From Fennellomyces sp. T-0311 (Eukaryota; Mucoromycota; Mucoromycetes; Mucorales; Lichtheimiaceae), in NCBI GenBank assembly GCA_025266875.1, contig JALLLT010000012.1, positions 868,001-932,000 of the forward strand: DNA of 64,000 bases. The letters are read 5' to 3'. Made by a program: the position numbers and the translations under genes. Every line of letters begins with the position of its first letter. Position 1 is the stretch's first letter. Of this stretch, positions 36,513 to 46,848 are shown one piece after another. Below the pieces are notes generated by a model. That model was not told the origin of the DNA and searched no databases. It saw nothing but the letters and a program-made list of their open reading frames with translations.

Positions 36513-36519
36513 CTTTTAT
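36513..36519 (-). promoter_or_regulatory. TATA box of the GST gene
   Basis: CTATAAAAG on the minus strand, 53 bp before the proposed ATG at 36460. Confidence 0.45.
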
Positions 36520-37443
36520 AGGCGGGGGAGCAACTGCTGCGGCACCGTGCTTCGCGTTTGAAAATCAGCATGATCGAGTCCACTATACACCCAAGACATA
36601 AAGAAGTATAGAGATTAGCGTAGTCAAAGTAGATTTGGTACGGCTCATGCTATTATCAATGCATGGGCGAATTTCAAATGCCATTTCAATGGGTTCCTGG
36701 TATAATACGTTTCATTGAAGTGCACTCAGTGAGGAGTAGATGACACGCCTTTCGATATGATGCTTCTCCGATACATGGCAAACGCGACAATTCCATTTTT
36801 TTGGTGCTCTTGGCATGCTCTGGCGCAATATGTTGTCCCACGCGCTACAGATCGAATTTCAGATGCATATAATGAGGCGGTGATATAAAATATAGATTTC
36901 TGCGTCGGCTTTCGACAATCATGTCGAATTCTCTTAATCTTCTTGGGCAGGATTGAGATCCATGGCAACTTTTTTTTCCATGTATAATCCTTTCTTGAGG
37001 AAAAAGAAGAGAACTCACGACTCTTTAGAGCCGTTGGTCGTGTAATAAATTGATTAAAATTTTCCGCTCACGTTACCGAAATCGTTTTTAGTGATGTTTT
37101 TGGCTACAATCCTTGCTATCGTTTACTACGAAACATAAAGTTTTTGACTTTCATTTTTGGATTGTTCATAACTCCAAAAAAGTTTTACATAACTGCGAAC
37201 AGAATCCTATGTTTATGTCTCCCAGCATCAGGAATTATGTACGCAGTGTCTTGCTTTGAGTCGTTTCGAAAGGAATATCATATTCCATATGAAGCCGCCA
37301 CTGTGTGCCACCTTGATACTGCATTTCGTTACACGGTCGTACCATGTCGGCATGAGAGCCGAAACTAAACATATGTACATAGGTACTAGAGTATTTTTCC
37401 ATTCACTTTATCCAGGCTATCCTATTCATGAATAGAGTATTGC
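36520..37443. other. Intergenic region left of the CACTA element
   Basis: No supported gene. Short ORFs here have no recognisable domain. TTG at 37440-37442 is the possible left copy of the element's target-site duplication. Confidence 0.4.
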
Positions 37444-37472
37444 CACAGCGGAAAAAATCAACCGTGAAATTA
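37444..37472 (+). repeat. Left terminal inverted repeat of the CACTA element
   Basis: 29 bp starting CACAGCGGAAAAAATC. It pairs with 43162-43190, the first 14 bp perfectly. Confidence 0.85.
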
Positions 37473-37478
37473 AGGCTC

Positions 37479-37613
37479 ATCCGTAAAGAAAAACGTAAAA
37501 TCAATCCGTTAATCGGTCCCGTAAAGCGTCGGTTTACGGGATCAATTAACGGATCAAATTTACGGATAGGCTCCGTTATTTTACGGATATTTAACGGATG
37601 CCGTAAATGGTCG
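37479..37613. repeat. Left subterminal repeats and hairpin of the CACTA element
   Basis: Many copies of CCGTAAA, TTTACGG and AACGGAT in both orientations. Arms 37503-37525 and 37532-37554 form an imperfect hairpin around a short loop. Such clusters are transposase-binding sites in CACTA elements. Confidence 0.7.
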
Positions 37614-37805
37614 ATTACAGTGCTGCTTCTTCGATATGTTCACGTTTATATAAATTGTAGGCATAGCTTTTCGAATTTGAAGATGCTTTATTGAGCAGAA
37701 AGTGGTAAATAATCATAATAAACATGGGCGATCAAGAGAAAGAGAGGGATTTATAAAGAAATAAGCGTTTTAACAATCCGAAACCATTTCATACCGACCT
37801 TGAGG

Positions 37806-39448
37806 CTAATTTTTTTGCATTCGATGGCGCTTCAAGGCGGGTTCCTCATCTTCCAGTAGCTCACTATTGTGGCTATCTTGATAGTAGTCCTCTTCATATT
37901 GGTAGTTATAGTCGTCGTCCTGTTCGTATTGATAATCACGGTCGTCCTGATTATCAGCGTGTTTACTAAATGATAATAAGTAAGCGTGGCCATGTTTGTC
38001 ACAAGTTTCCCACTTACCTTGGCACCTCAATATTCTCACTGGGAGTCGAATTACGTCTCACTCCACTATCAAAAGAAAAACGATCAAATACGAATTCATA
38101 CTTCACACGAAGAAATACTAACATGGTTCCTGTATAGTACCCAGTCTGTATTGAAAACAAATTAGTAGCAAGCAAGATACCTGTATCAAAGAATTTACCC
38201 GCTTTCGCTTGCGATACCTGTGCATATTTCCCCATTTGGTTTGGAATATCCAATTGGCAGCCCACTGATCACGACATTCATCAAGACGAACGCCGAATTG
38301 TACACAGTTTTGCTCCAGTTCGGTCGCGCACAGTTTTCTGAAATCTTCAGGTAACTTCTTCCAGGTTGTTTCCAACGAGACGGAGCAATTGTGGAGAGCA
38401 TTGAAAATGAGTAAAGTTGCTTCTTGCTGAACGTTAGCGAGGGCGGATTCAGCGAGATCATCATCATTATCAAAGAAACAACAAGAGAGATAGCTCTTCA
38501 TGTACTTCGTAGTGAGCTTAATGGCCTTTTTCTTGTTATTTACGACACGTGTCGGTCTTAGTCTTGTCCTCTGTGCAGGCTCCAATAAACATTAAGGTTA
38601 ACATTACTAGTGTCGAGATCATTAATAAGAATAATAACCTCGTTTTGAAATTCTTCTTGCCCCTCACGATCCCCCTGGTCATTAGCTGCCTTTGCTCTGG
38701 CCATGTCATCCACACGCTTCACAAGATCAGCTAAAATGCCAGTCCACTCATCAAGATCGCGCTCCGTAGTTTCTTGAGAGTCTTCAATGCGTTGTATTGC
38801 CATGAACGCATTAGTCAGCAATACGTATATGGATTTCAAAGAAATCGACCGCTCGCTAGCAACAAAATCATCTTGGTTATCAACAGCTGCAGTAGGCATG
38901 AGGCCAGCGGTAGATTTGAAGACAGTAGAACTCGACGCAGCAGAAGACTTGTTAGGTGTGGACTTCAATGCAGCAGTAGACTTTTTAGGTGCGGACTTCA
39001 ATGCAGAAACAGACTTCAACGTAGCAGAAGAATTGGTGTTAAGTGTGGATTTCATTGCAGCTGTAGTCTTAAGATTAGTAGTAGACTTCAATGCCGCAGT
39101 AGACTTGTTGTTCGGCGTGGACTTCAATGCCGCAGTAGACTTGTTGTTCGGCGTGGACTTCAATGCCGCAGTAGACTTGTTGTTCGGCGTGGACTTCAAT
39201 GCCGCAGTAGACTTGTTGTTCGGCGTGGACTTCAATGCCGCAGTAGACTTGTTAGTTATAGACTTCAATGCAGCAGTGGGCTTGAGGGCAGCGGTACAGT
39301 TGGAAGAGACCAAACCGGACTTGGAGACACTACCAGATTCGGCAACAGATGTTGCTTGATGCATCTTCCGGCTCTGATTACGGGTTACGATCATGATTTG
39401 GTCAAGGAGGATCTGTTGCCAGGACTGAAAATTTTTTTTGCTAGTCAC
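37806..39448 (-). CDS. Second CACTA-encoded gene, repeat-containing accessory protein of unknown function
   Basis: Reading leftward, the frame opens by 39448 with a non-ATG codon. The first in-frame ATG is 39394, unless an upstream exon exists. The N-terminal third is a low-complexity array of Ser-Thr-Ala-Ala-Leu-Lys units, including near-perfect 12-residue copies. A helical region follows (SLKSIYVLLTNAFMAIQRIEDS, ADLVKRVDDMARAK). The next exon (from ~38550) encodes KLPEDFRKLCATELEQNC and ends in YRKRKR. Short exons then lead to an acidic Tyr/Asp-rich tail and the basic end ALKRHRMQKN, ending at 37806. The join near 38570 is not resolved (tiny intron or frameshift). Its position suggests an element-encoded DNA-binding or regulatory partner, but no family is recognised. 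Confidence 0.5.
39084..39252 (-). repeat. 36-bp tandem repeat within the accessory gene
   Basis: Four essentially identical 36-bp units begin at 39084, 39120, 39156 and 39192, and a fifth partial unit begins at 39228. Each encodes a 12-residue block with STAALKS. Near identity points to recent expansion. Confidence 0.9.
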
Positions 39449-39506
39449 TTTGCATCAATGCCATGCATGAATTATGCAAGTCCTAGTGGAGCCTCATCAG
39501 TGTTCA

Positions 39507-42500
39507 ATGCCCCCCAAACGCAAACTTTCAAGAGCAAGTCTCATCAGCAATGACGCAGATTTAAAGCATGCGAAACTGAGTCCACTGAATACCGTCAAAA
39601 CTAGGCATATAAGCTCGCGAAAAACATTAATTGACAAGCCAATTGCTATATGTGGCTGGTGCAAATTACGTACGAAGCAAACGCTCTCTAAGCATTTTGC
39701 CATTTGTCCAAAAAGGCGAAACTCCGAGCAAACATCCAACAAGTCCAAATGGTAAATCACATTTACAATTTACAGTAATTGCAAACTGCTGGTCTCAGAT
39801 CTAATCCACAGATATAATATACTATGTATAGGCTTCCCCAAAAATTTAAGCCCACTGTAGTTGGCACCAACAAAACTGATGACTTTGATGCTTCGAATAG
39901 CACTGTATCATCCACCGTCAAAGCAGGAGAATGGTCAAACAATGACAGTGATTATTATGGCGGTTATAGTGACTGTGATGATGAGGATGAATGTAGAAAA
40001 ACTGGTAAGATCATATTTGGTCATATATTCAGTTACAAACAGTAATAAGATCACCAAGATCATTTTTCGGATAACGACAATGAATCGTCCACGGCTAAAG
40101 ATGATGAACAGCAACAAAATCCCTTTGGTAATATTACTTGCTATAATAAGGAAAAAATCTACATGATCTTATTAAATATGATGATAGAAGGCAAGAATAG
40201 CGTTCGTCCAGCTAATAAACCGAAGTCATACGCCTTTTGCAACAATGCCGTCGACGACTACATCATGTTAAAAAGCATCCATTTACAAAGGATTGTGGAT
40301 CATCATCGGCTCTCGCGTGCAGCACATAACGACGTACTCAAATTCTGTAATGGAATGATTTCTTCTGTGGACAGTGGTATGTCATATTGAGACCCTTTCC
40401 AACGGGATTATCGGATAAATAATGCGTATATTTTAGAGCATGAACATCTGCTGACCCCATACAAGTCCCAAAAAGGAGCCAAAGGATTTTATCCCGTGGA
40501 AACTGAATCATTTCATGTTTGTATCAAAGGATGCAAGATGTTCGGTCGGACGGATCAAAGCACACGATGTAATCATTGTAAAGAAGAGCGATATGTCAAA
40601 ACTGCCGGTAGTCCGACAGATGCATCTGAAGTATGTGACGTGGATCGCGAAGCTAGGGCGAAAGTGGAAATACTGCCGATCGGCGAGCAACTGGCGTACA
40701 TGCTTAACGACGAAGCAACAAGAGAACAGCTACGTTATCGACATACTTTCAAGCATCGACACGGAATGTATAGAGACGTTTTTGATGGTGCAGTGTATCA
40801 ACAGCTAGCCAGGTCGGATGGCGATGGACTGTTTACTGGAGATTTCGACATTGCCTTAGCGTTATACATTGACGGTTTCCAACCCTTCGATACACCACAG
40901 CATACGATGACAATTGTACATATTGTTGTATTAAACTTTGATCCGAATATACGGTAAGCTCCACATAATGTTGAAGGTGATGCTTGTAATCTTTGAAGAG
41001 TTAAGCGTCATATATGTATAGATACAAGAACAAAAACATGTTACAAGTGTGCTTGATCCCAGGACCTAATCCACCTAAAGATCTTGAAAGCTTTTTACGG
41101 CCTACATTGGATGAATTGGACTATCTCGAGACCTATGGAATGGAGGTCCGAATCAACAACAGTCAGACAATAAGTGCAAAGGTTAATCTACTGGTTGCTG
41201 GCGGTGATATGCCCGCTGTAAAGTCATTAGTAAACCACGCTGGTCACACTGCACAGTATGGTTGTCGTATTTGTCCCATTTCCGGAGAGCATCATGAAGG
41301 TGGGCACGGAATGTACTTCAAAGACAAGGATGGTGTAAGCAAGCGTTGGCGTGTCAAGGAAGATTTCCAACAAGAAGTAGCTCATGTAAGAAGATGCATG
41401 ATGAAGGATACTCGTGCTAATGCTTTCGAGTTTTTAGGCCGGGTTGAAAGGACCAAGTTTACTCGCATCCAAGAAATGCTTTAAAGGTCCGGAGTATTTT
41501 GTGTTTGATGAGATGCACACGCTTGGACATGGTGTGGGCCAACAATTTTTCCAGTTACTACAAGGAGAATACGATATGGCAGATTGTGAAAGCCCGTTCT
41601 CGATTGGAGTCGACAATGTCATGGTGGAAATGGAACAATCACGTACATCGATACCTGCAGTATTCAACAGTACTTGGAAAAGTTTGAAAAGTAAAACCAT
41701 GGTCAAGGCTGTAGACTGGGTTGACTTCATATTGTATGCAGTCCCTGTACTAGTGGTACCACGTTTAGCAAGCGACCATGCCAAGAGAGCAACCATGTGC
41801 CTAGTCCGTGCCTGTCAAACAGCATTACAATATCAACTTACAGAAGCTGATGTTGATCAGATTGAAAGGTAATTGTCAATGTACTTACTTTAACAAACAT
41901 AGCACTAAAATGTCGGCTGTTAGTGATGTCGATCTGTGGCACGGATACCTTCGAAAATTGATTGATGACGGCGATCTCTCTGTTTCAGTATTTACTCCCG
42001 TTCAGCATTATATCACGCACATGGCTGGAATCATTCGCAAAATGGGCCCTTTACGATTTTACAGCACTCGCTGCCTAGAACGGATGATAGGTGTCTATTC
42101 GAAAATGATCAAATGTACCTCACTACCAGGACCAAACGCTGCCAATGTGATGGTGAATTTGGCAATGGCTCGTTATATTGATCCGTTAATTGAGAGCTCT
42201 CAAGAATATCAAGATGACATGGAGAAGAAGAAAGGTGTTTTTTGTGTGAGCAAAGGCGACCCATCAGCACCGGAAATTTGGGGTATGCTGAAGGATGGTA
42301 ACCTTGACAGCAAAAAACCAATTGCTACTTTGGAAAGTGATGTTATACAAAAAGCATTGTCCACGTACATGAAAAGGAACCAGACCTCATCAAAGTTGGA
42401 AACGAAATTTCGGTACGCCGGTCGACTATTTCATAAAGGATGTACCCTTGGAAGTGTTCTTTCTCACCAAACGAGGTATCGAGCAGCGTATTACGTGCGA

Positions 42501-42913
42501 CTTACACTTGACATTGATGTGTAAGTGAAATGGACAGGTTAATGTCTGATACTGAGCTATGAGCCAGAAATGCCAACAAGGGTAAGAAATCCGATGTTGT
42601 AAAAGGACCACAAAATTTCTTCGCGAAAGCATATTTCTACTTTGCTCACGTTCAGAATGATGACACGAGACTGTTGGCATTGGTCGGAATCTACGATCCA
42701 AAGTTTGATAAACAAACAGGCTCAATCTTTATCACCCCATCAGCGAAAGAAAAACTTCTTGTTATTGATGCGGCGGCAATTGTGGGATTTTTTGGATTGC
42801 TGACGAAGGTGGATGGTGCCTACAAAAGAAACTATTTTATATGGCCCAGGATGAAGTCAACGCCATCAGTCCTTAGCCAGCTACAGCACGGAAACGTAAA
42901 AGATATTGTATGA
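39507..42913 (+). pseudogene. tnp2-type (EnSpm/CACTA) transposase with one frameshift
   Basis: About eight exons can be chained on GT-AG borders. The N-terminus carries a zinc-binding-like CGWCKLR...HFAICPKR. The core has GDFDIALALYIDGFQPF, then LIPGPNPPKDLESFLRP, and AGGDMPAVKSLVNHAGH followed by CRIC, matching the Transposase_21/tnp2 family and supplying two likely catalytic aspartates. FDEMHTLGHGVGQQFF follows. The C-terminal part has FTPVQHYITHMAG and CLERMIGVYSKMIK, as in the domain usually found after tnp2. Around 41438-41445 the frame must change by one base between EFLG and LKGPSLLA, with no possible intron, so the copy is probably inactive. An ATG at 39474 is an alternative start. 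Confidence 0.8.
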
Positions 42914-43014
42914 TACCCCGGTTACATTCTGTTGTAGCGTAAAATAAAAGCCTCTATCAAAAATAATATGTGTCGTCTAGTTAAAAAAATCCAAAGACAA
43001 TATCCATTGAACTG

Positions 43015-43160
43015 ATCCGTAACTTTTGCACTTATTTTACGGCCTGCCCGTAAATCAGTAATTTAATGACGCATCCTTGGAAACAACGGTTCAACTGTCC
43101 TTATATTTTACGGACCATTCCTTGATTTAACGTCTGGCCCGTGAATATACGGTCACATCC
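43015..43160. repeat. Right subterminal repeats of the CACTA element
   Basis: Scattered CCGTAA, TTTTACGG and CCCGTAAA/CCCGTGAA words, the same family as at the left end. Confidence 0.65.
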
Positions 43161-43161
43161 A

Positions 43162-43190
43162 TAATTTCCTGGTTCGTTTTTTCCGCTGTG
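43162..43190 (-). repeat. Right terminal inverted repeat of the CACTA element
   Basis: Read on the minus strand it starts CACAGCGGAAAAAACG. It pairs with 37444-37472. Confidence 0.85.
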
Positions 43191-43280
43191 TTGTTGAATT
43201 TTTAGCAAAAGTCACTTATACATGCTAGTGAACATTTTCGAGTTCTGTACGCAGATAAAACAATTTAAACGTCGTGAACA

Positions 43281-43505
43281 ATGCAAAAAGTTGAAAGCCG
43301 AAAACTCGATGCTTTCCTGGATCAAATTGCACAAAGAATAAAAGAGACTAAGAAAAGTATCTTTGAAGTTTCGGATATTTTTATTGGATTCAACGTTCTA
43401 CGTATGCTTTTATATCTTTCTGTGTATCGAATCGGTGATGGCTGTTTAAATAGTCTTGCAGAATTACCTCAGTGGATGGAGGACGTACAGGATCTGTTAA
43501 TCTGA
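43281..43505 (+). CDS. Small hypothetical ORF next to the CACTA element
   Basis: 74 aa from an ATG, lying just outside the transposon end. It has a charged N-terminal helix (FLDQIAQRIKETKK), a hydrophobic centre (FNVLRMLLYLSVY) and an acidic end. No family is recognised. It may be a small protein, an exon of an older gene, or chance. Confidence 0.25.
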   Translation: MQKVESRKLDAFLDQIAQRIKETKKSIFEVSDIFIGFNVLRMLLYLSVYRIGDGCLNSLAELPQWMEDVQDLLI

Positions 43506-44520
43506 GGATGCCTTTGACACCCACCGTGCAGTGCAATGAAGTCGTTGTTATATTGGAGCCATTTCTATATCCTGATGGGTTTATCTCATTCGTTCATACC
43601 GTGTAATCATTTAACCCGTATAGATAAATTACTATGTAAGTACACTTTGTGATGACTTTGGAAGCTTATGTTTACATATCTTATAGGAAATATCTTCTAT
43701 TATTATCATATGTTGGTATTTTATCATGACAAGATCTTAAAAGATGTATCCGCTCAATCAAGCTCAACGGAACTGCCTCACAACGAAAGTTACTCCATCA
43801 ATAGCTACCTCAATACCGGAGGGGATTGAGCGTTGAAGAGCCTAGAAAGGTTCAAAAAGTGGCATGTTTAATCGCCAAACGCCGGAGCTGCTGATGCGAA
43901 TGCAAATTGCACCGCTCCAGCAGTACTTCAAGGCCAAGCATCAATATGTAATTTGATTTTACAGTTACATATTTCCTTTTGAGAAAGAATAAGCGTAATG
44001 CATATGCTTTCTTCAACCCGAATAATTTTCTGAAAGTTGAACGGCATCACTCATAAAGTTACTGGCTATTGTTTAAGCAGTAGAGAGAGAGAGAGAGAGA
44101 GGATGATGGAATACAAAGCTATTTAGCTGATAGCCAACTAGATGTCGACTGTAAATTCTTGAAGATGCAGTGGGAGAATAACTGCTTTCGTAGTCGTTGT
44201 CAACCCATTGTAGATAGGGCTTCTGCGCACACCACAAGTGATAGCGAAAGCGAGTCCCTCGATACTCTGATGGTATATCCCAGTAGCCCGGAATACAATT
44301 ATAGTGCGTTTGGGAGTTATAATAAATATTAGATCCCTGAAGCATGCTCTATTACCATGGTACCAGTTGTAATGGTTACTGACTTTTTTTTCAAGTAAAG
44401 GCTGGTTACTGAACTTTGGCTTGTTGTAATGCTGTTTTGACCAATCACATCGATTCAGACAAAATTTCGGTTGAGAAAAAAAAAGCCAGTAGGGAAAAAA
44501 AAACTTTTCTTAAACGACAA
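43506..44520. other. Intergenic region upstream of PXR1
   Basis: AT-rich, no gene recognised. Contains the dinucleotide run at 44082-44101. Confidence 0.4.
44082..44101. repeat. (AG)n microsatellite
   Basis: About ten uninterrupted AG units. Confidence 0.9.
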
Positions 44521-45270
44521 ATGGGTCTTGCAGGACAAAAGGTCAAACAACGTCTTAGCGAAGATCCCAACAATCTTGCTTGGAGCAATGGTAGCGTCAC
44601 CTTTTGTCGATAGCCATAATGACAAAGCTAACGATGAAGGATCATGTAGATCAAAGCAAGTTTGGATTCAAAATGCTCATGAAAATGGGCTGGGCTCCTG
44701 GCAAAGGCTTGGGAGTGAACGAAGACGGTAACAAGGAACACGTCAAAATCCGTTTGAAGGAAAATACCCTCGGTTTGGGAGCAGATAAAAAGACGACAGA
44801 CAACTGGCTGGGGAATACCGATGCGTTTTCGCAGCTCCTGGCCGATTTGAATAGTCGAGCAACCGAAAGTCCTGAGCCTGCAAAGGAAGAAGAGCCCGTG
44901 GAAGAAAAGAAGGAGAAGAAGAAGAAGCGGAAACGATCCAAGGCCGATGATGATATTGAAGAAAGTGAAAAGAAGAAGAAGAAGAAGGATAAAAAGGACA
45001 AAAAGGAAAAGAAGGAAAAGAAGAAGAGCAAGAAGGATAAGAAGGAATCCAGTAGCAGTGAAGAAAACGAACCAGAGCAGAAGACAACGACTGTTTTGCG
45101 AAATGCGTAAGTTTCATTAAGAATGTAAAAGGGAGGACACTGTCGCTAACCGAGTAAAACGTAGTGCACGAGCCAAATTCTTGCGTGCCAAACGCATGGC
45201 TACCCAACATGACAAGGATCGACTGAATGAAATCCTGGGCATCAAACCTTCTACTACTACGCTTGCATAA
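44521..45270 (+). CDS. PXR1: G-patch protein PXR1/PINX1-like
   Basis: Three exons (44521-44590, 44650-45106, 45165-45270) give 210 aa in frame. The start MGLAGQKVKQRL, then LAWSND across the first splice, is the family signature of yeast Pxr1/Gno1 and human PINX1. The G-patch follows (SKFGFKMLMKMGWAPGKGLG). Then come the conserved KENTLGLGA segment, a long Lys/Glu-rich KKE/KKD stretch (low complexity, likely nucleolar targeting) and the C-terminal RAKFLRAKRM...LNEILGI found in PXR1. Known members activate the Prp43 helicase in rRNA and snoRNA processing and inhibit telomerase. Nucleolar. Confidence 0.92.
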
Positions 45271-45765
45271 TGTTTTTTTCTCTTCGTTCGCATCTATTTC
45301 TGTATATATACAACTTTTTTTTTCATAAACCAAACGCCCGTGGATATCGTCAATTTGCTAGCGTTTAGAGCATCCGATTTGCTCTATATGGCCAACTAGT
45401 AGGCTCCCTGCGTGGTTGCTATGATATATAATAGCATTGATCTAATCCATGGTTTTACGACACAAAGCAACACACAATACACCAAGATCTCGACCATCAG
45501 GAAGCGCACGTGACACCTTGGGAAAAGTATCTACCGCAATGTGTATATAAACTGGGATAAACAAGCGCATACTATATATTTCGGGAATGTTGTTGGGTTA
45601 CCGAGACATACATCAGCTGTGCTATTATTAAAAGGGGGGTTTGCAGAGACATCAACTCAACTCACGCCACCTTTTTATCTGCGCTCTTCTTTTCCGAAAA
45701 TACTTTGGTAGCCAGCAATCCCGGCTGAGCAAAATGACACATACCTTTCCCTCCAAAAACACAGC
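45271..45765. other. Intergenic / promoter region of the multicopper oxidase-like gene
   Basis: No gene seen. Several TATA-like words occur, none clearly placed. Confidence 0.4.
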
Positions 45766-46836
45766 ATGCGCTCATGGGTTTTTCTCCTGCTTTTCCTAGC
45801 CACTGTGCGAGCAGCCCAATTACGACACTACTACATTACAGCTGAAGAGATTGAATGGGACTATGCACCGACTGGGCGAGACAATCTGCGAGATCTTTCC
45901 TTGGAGGAAGGGCCGGCTGCACGATACTGTTCTCGAAACAGCAGTCGTATTGGACGAGTCTATACCAAAGTCATGTTTCGACGCTACCTCGATCCCGATT
46001 TTCAACGAGTGGCACCTCATGATCCTGTACTTGGGTTCATTGGGCCCATTCTTCGAGGAGAAGCGGGCGATCAGTTTCGAATTCATTTCTGGAACCGAGC
46101 AAGTCGGCCTTACTCGTTTCACCCATACACTGGCGATTTAGCATCCAAAGCGCCTCCGGGATTGTCGATTGATCCGGACGAACGGTACGAATACGTATGG
46201 GATGTTCCAGAGAACGCAACACAGGCATTGTGGGCATACGTTTCTCGCGCAGATCCATTGCGCGATTTACATTCCGGATTACTGGGTCCTGTAGTGATCT
46301 ATGAGGCTGGTACGCTACAACGACCTACGCCGGGCTCACCGGAAAAGCCAAAGGATGTGGATCAAGAAGTGTTTACAGTCATGACGATCACGGATGAAAA
46401 CATGTCGCATTATCTTCAACAGTCGGCGGACGCAGTAGGCGTATCAATACCCGATGGTGATGATCCAGGCTTTATGGAGTCCAATCGCATGTATCACATC
46501 AATGGCTTTGTGTACAACAATAATCCCGAATTGCATGTGTACTGGGGCGAGCGGATACGTTGGTACGTCCTATCGCTGGGTCTCGGCGATGACGATCCAC
46601 ATACGGCGCATTGGCACGGCGCAACGCTCCTCAACCATGGCCATCGTGTGGACGTGGTTGACCTGATGCCTGTTAGTTTCCAGATACTAGACATGATGCC
46701 GGACAATGAAGGCCAATGGCTGTTCCACTGCCACGTGACACAACATTTTGATGCAGGAATGACGGCTTTTTATCAAGTCGAAAAAATAGAATACACTGGT
46801 GAAGAGGGCTGGGACCCTCTCAAAGATGAAGGATAA
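45766..46836 (+). CDS. Secreted two-domain multicopper oxidase-like protein (ceruloplasmin/hephaestin type)
   Basis: A single intronless frame of 356 aa. Residues 1-16 form a signal peptide (RSWVFLLLFLATVRA). Two cupredoxin domains follow. Domain 2 has a complete copper signature: HTAHWHG (H279, H282, H284) and HCHVTQH (H321, C322, H323, H327), the type 1 site plus half of a trinuclear site. Domain 1 has the ceruloplasmin-like RPYSFHPYTG and HSGLLGPVVIY frames. However, the two His-x-His motifs of active oxidases read HPY (H119, Y121) and YVSR (about 158-161). The trinuclear cluster would therefore lack several ligands. Length and layout fit two-domain oxidases that form trimers. Ferroxidase activity is doubtful, and an electron-transfer or copper-binding role is possible. 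Confidence 0.82.
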   Translation: MRSWVFLLLFLATVRAAQLRHYYITAEEIEWDYAPTGRDNLRDLSLEEGPAARYCSRNSSRIGRVYTKVMFRRYLDPDFQRVAPHDPVLGFIGPILRGEAGDQFRIHFWNRASRPYSFHPYTGDLASKAPPGLSIDPDERYEYVWDVPENATQALWAYVSRADPLRDLHSGLLGPVVIYEAGTLQRPTPGSPEKPKDVDQEVFTVMTITDENMSHYLQQSADAVGVSIPDGDDPGFMESNRMYHINGFVYNNNPELHVYWGERIRWYVLSLGLGDDDPHTAHWHGATLLNHGHRVDVVDLMPVSFQILDMMPDNEGQWLFHCHVTQHFDAGMTAFYQVEKIEYTGEEGWDPLKDEG

Positions 46837-46848
46837 TAAAAAAGAAAA

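Larger units (their letters stand above)
37444..43190. mobile_element. EnSpm/CACTA-type DNA transposon, 5.75 kb
   Basis: Both ends start CACAGCGGAAAAAA, with similarity extending 29 bp at 4 mismatches. CAC termini are typical of CACTA elements. TTG lies just outside both ends (37440-37442, with one extra C; 43191-43193), a plausible 3-bp target-site duplication. Subterminal CCGTAAA/TTTACGG words cluster within ~160 bp of each end. Inside are a tnp2-type transposase (plus strand) and a second gene (minus strand), arranged head-to-head. This is the layout of a full autonomous element, but the transposase appears frameshifted. Confidence 0.85.

Noticed and set aside
38774..39553. 259-codon plus-strand Arg/Leu/Cys-rich frame and a second 190-codon frame
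   Set aside because: Mirror images of the 36-bp tandem repeat in the minus-strand CACTA gene; periodic, without domain features.
44651..45333. Minus-strand poly-Phe/Ser frames
   Set aside because: Antisense of the Lys-rich PXR1 tail.
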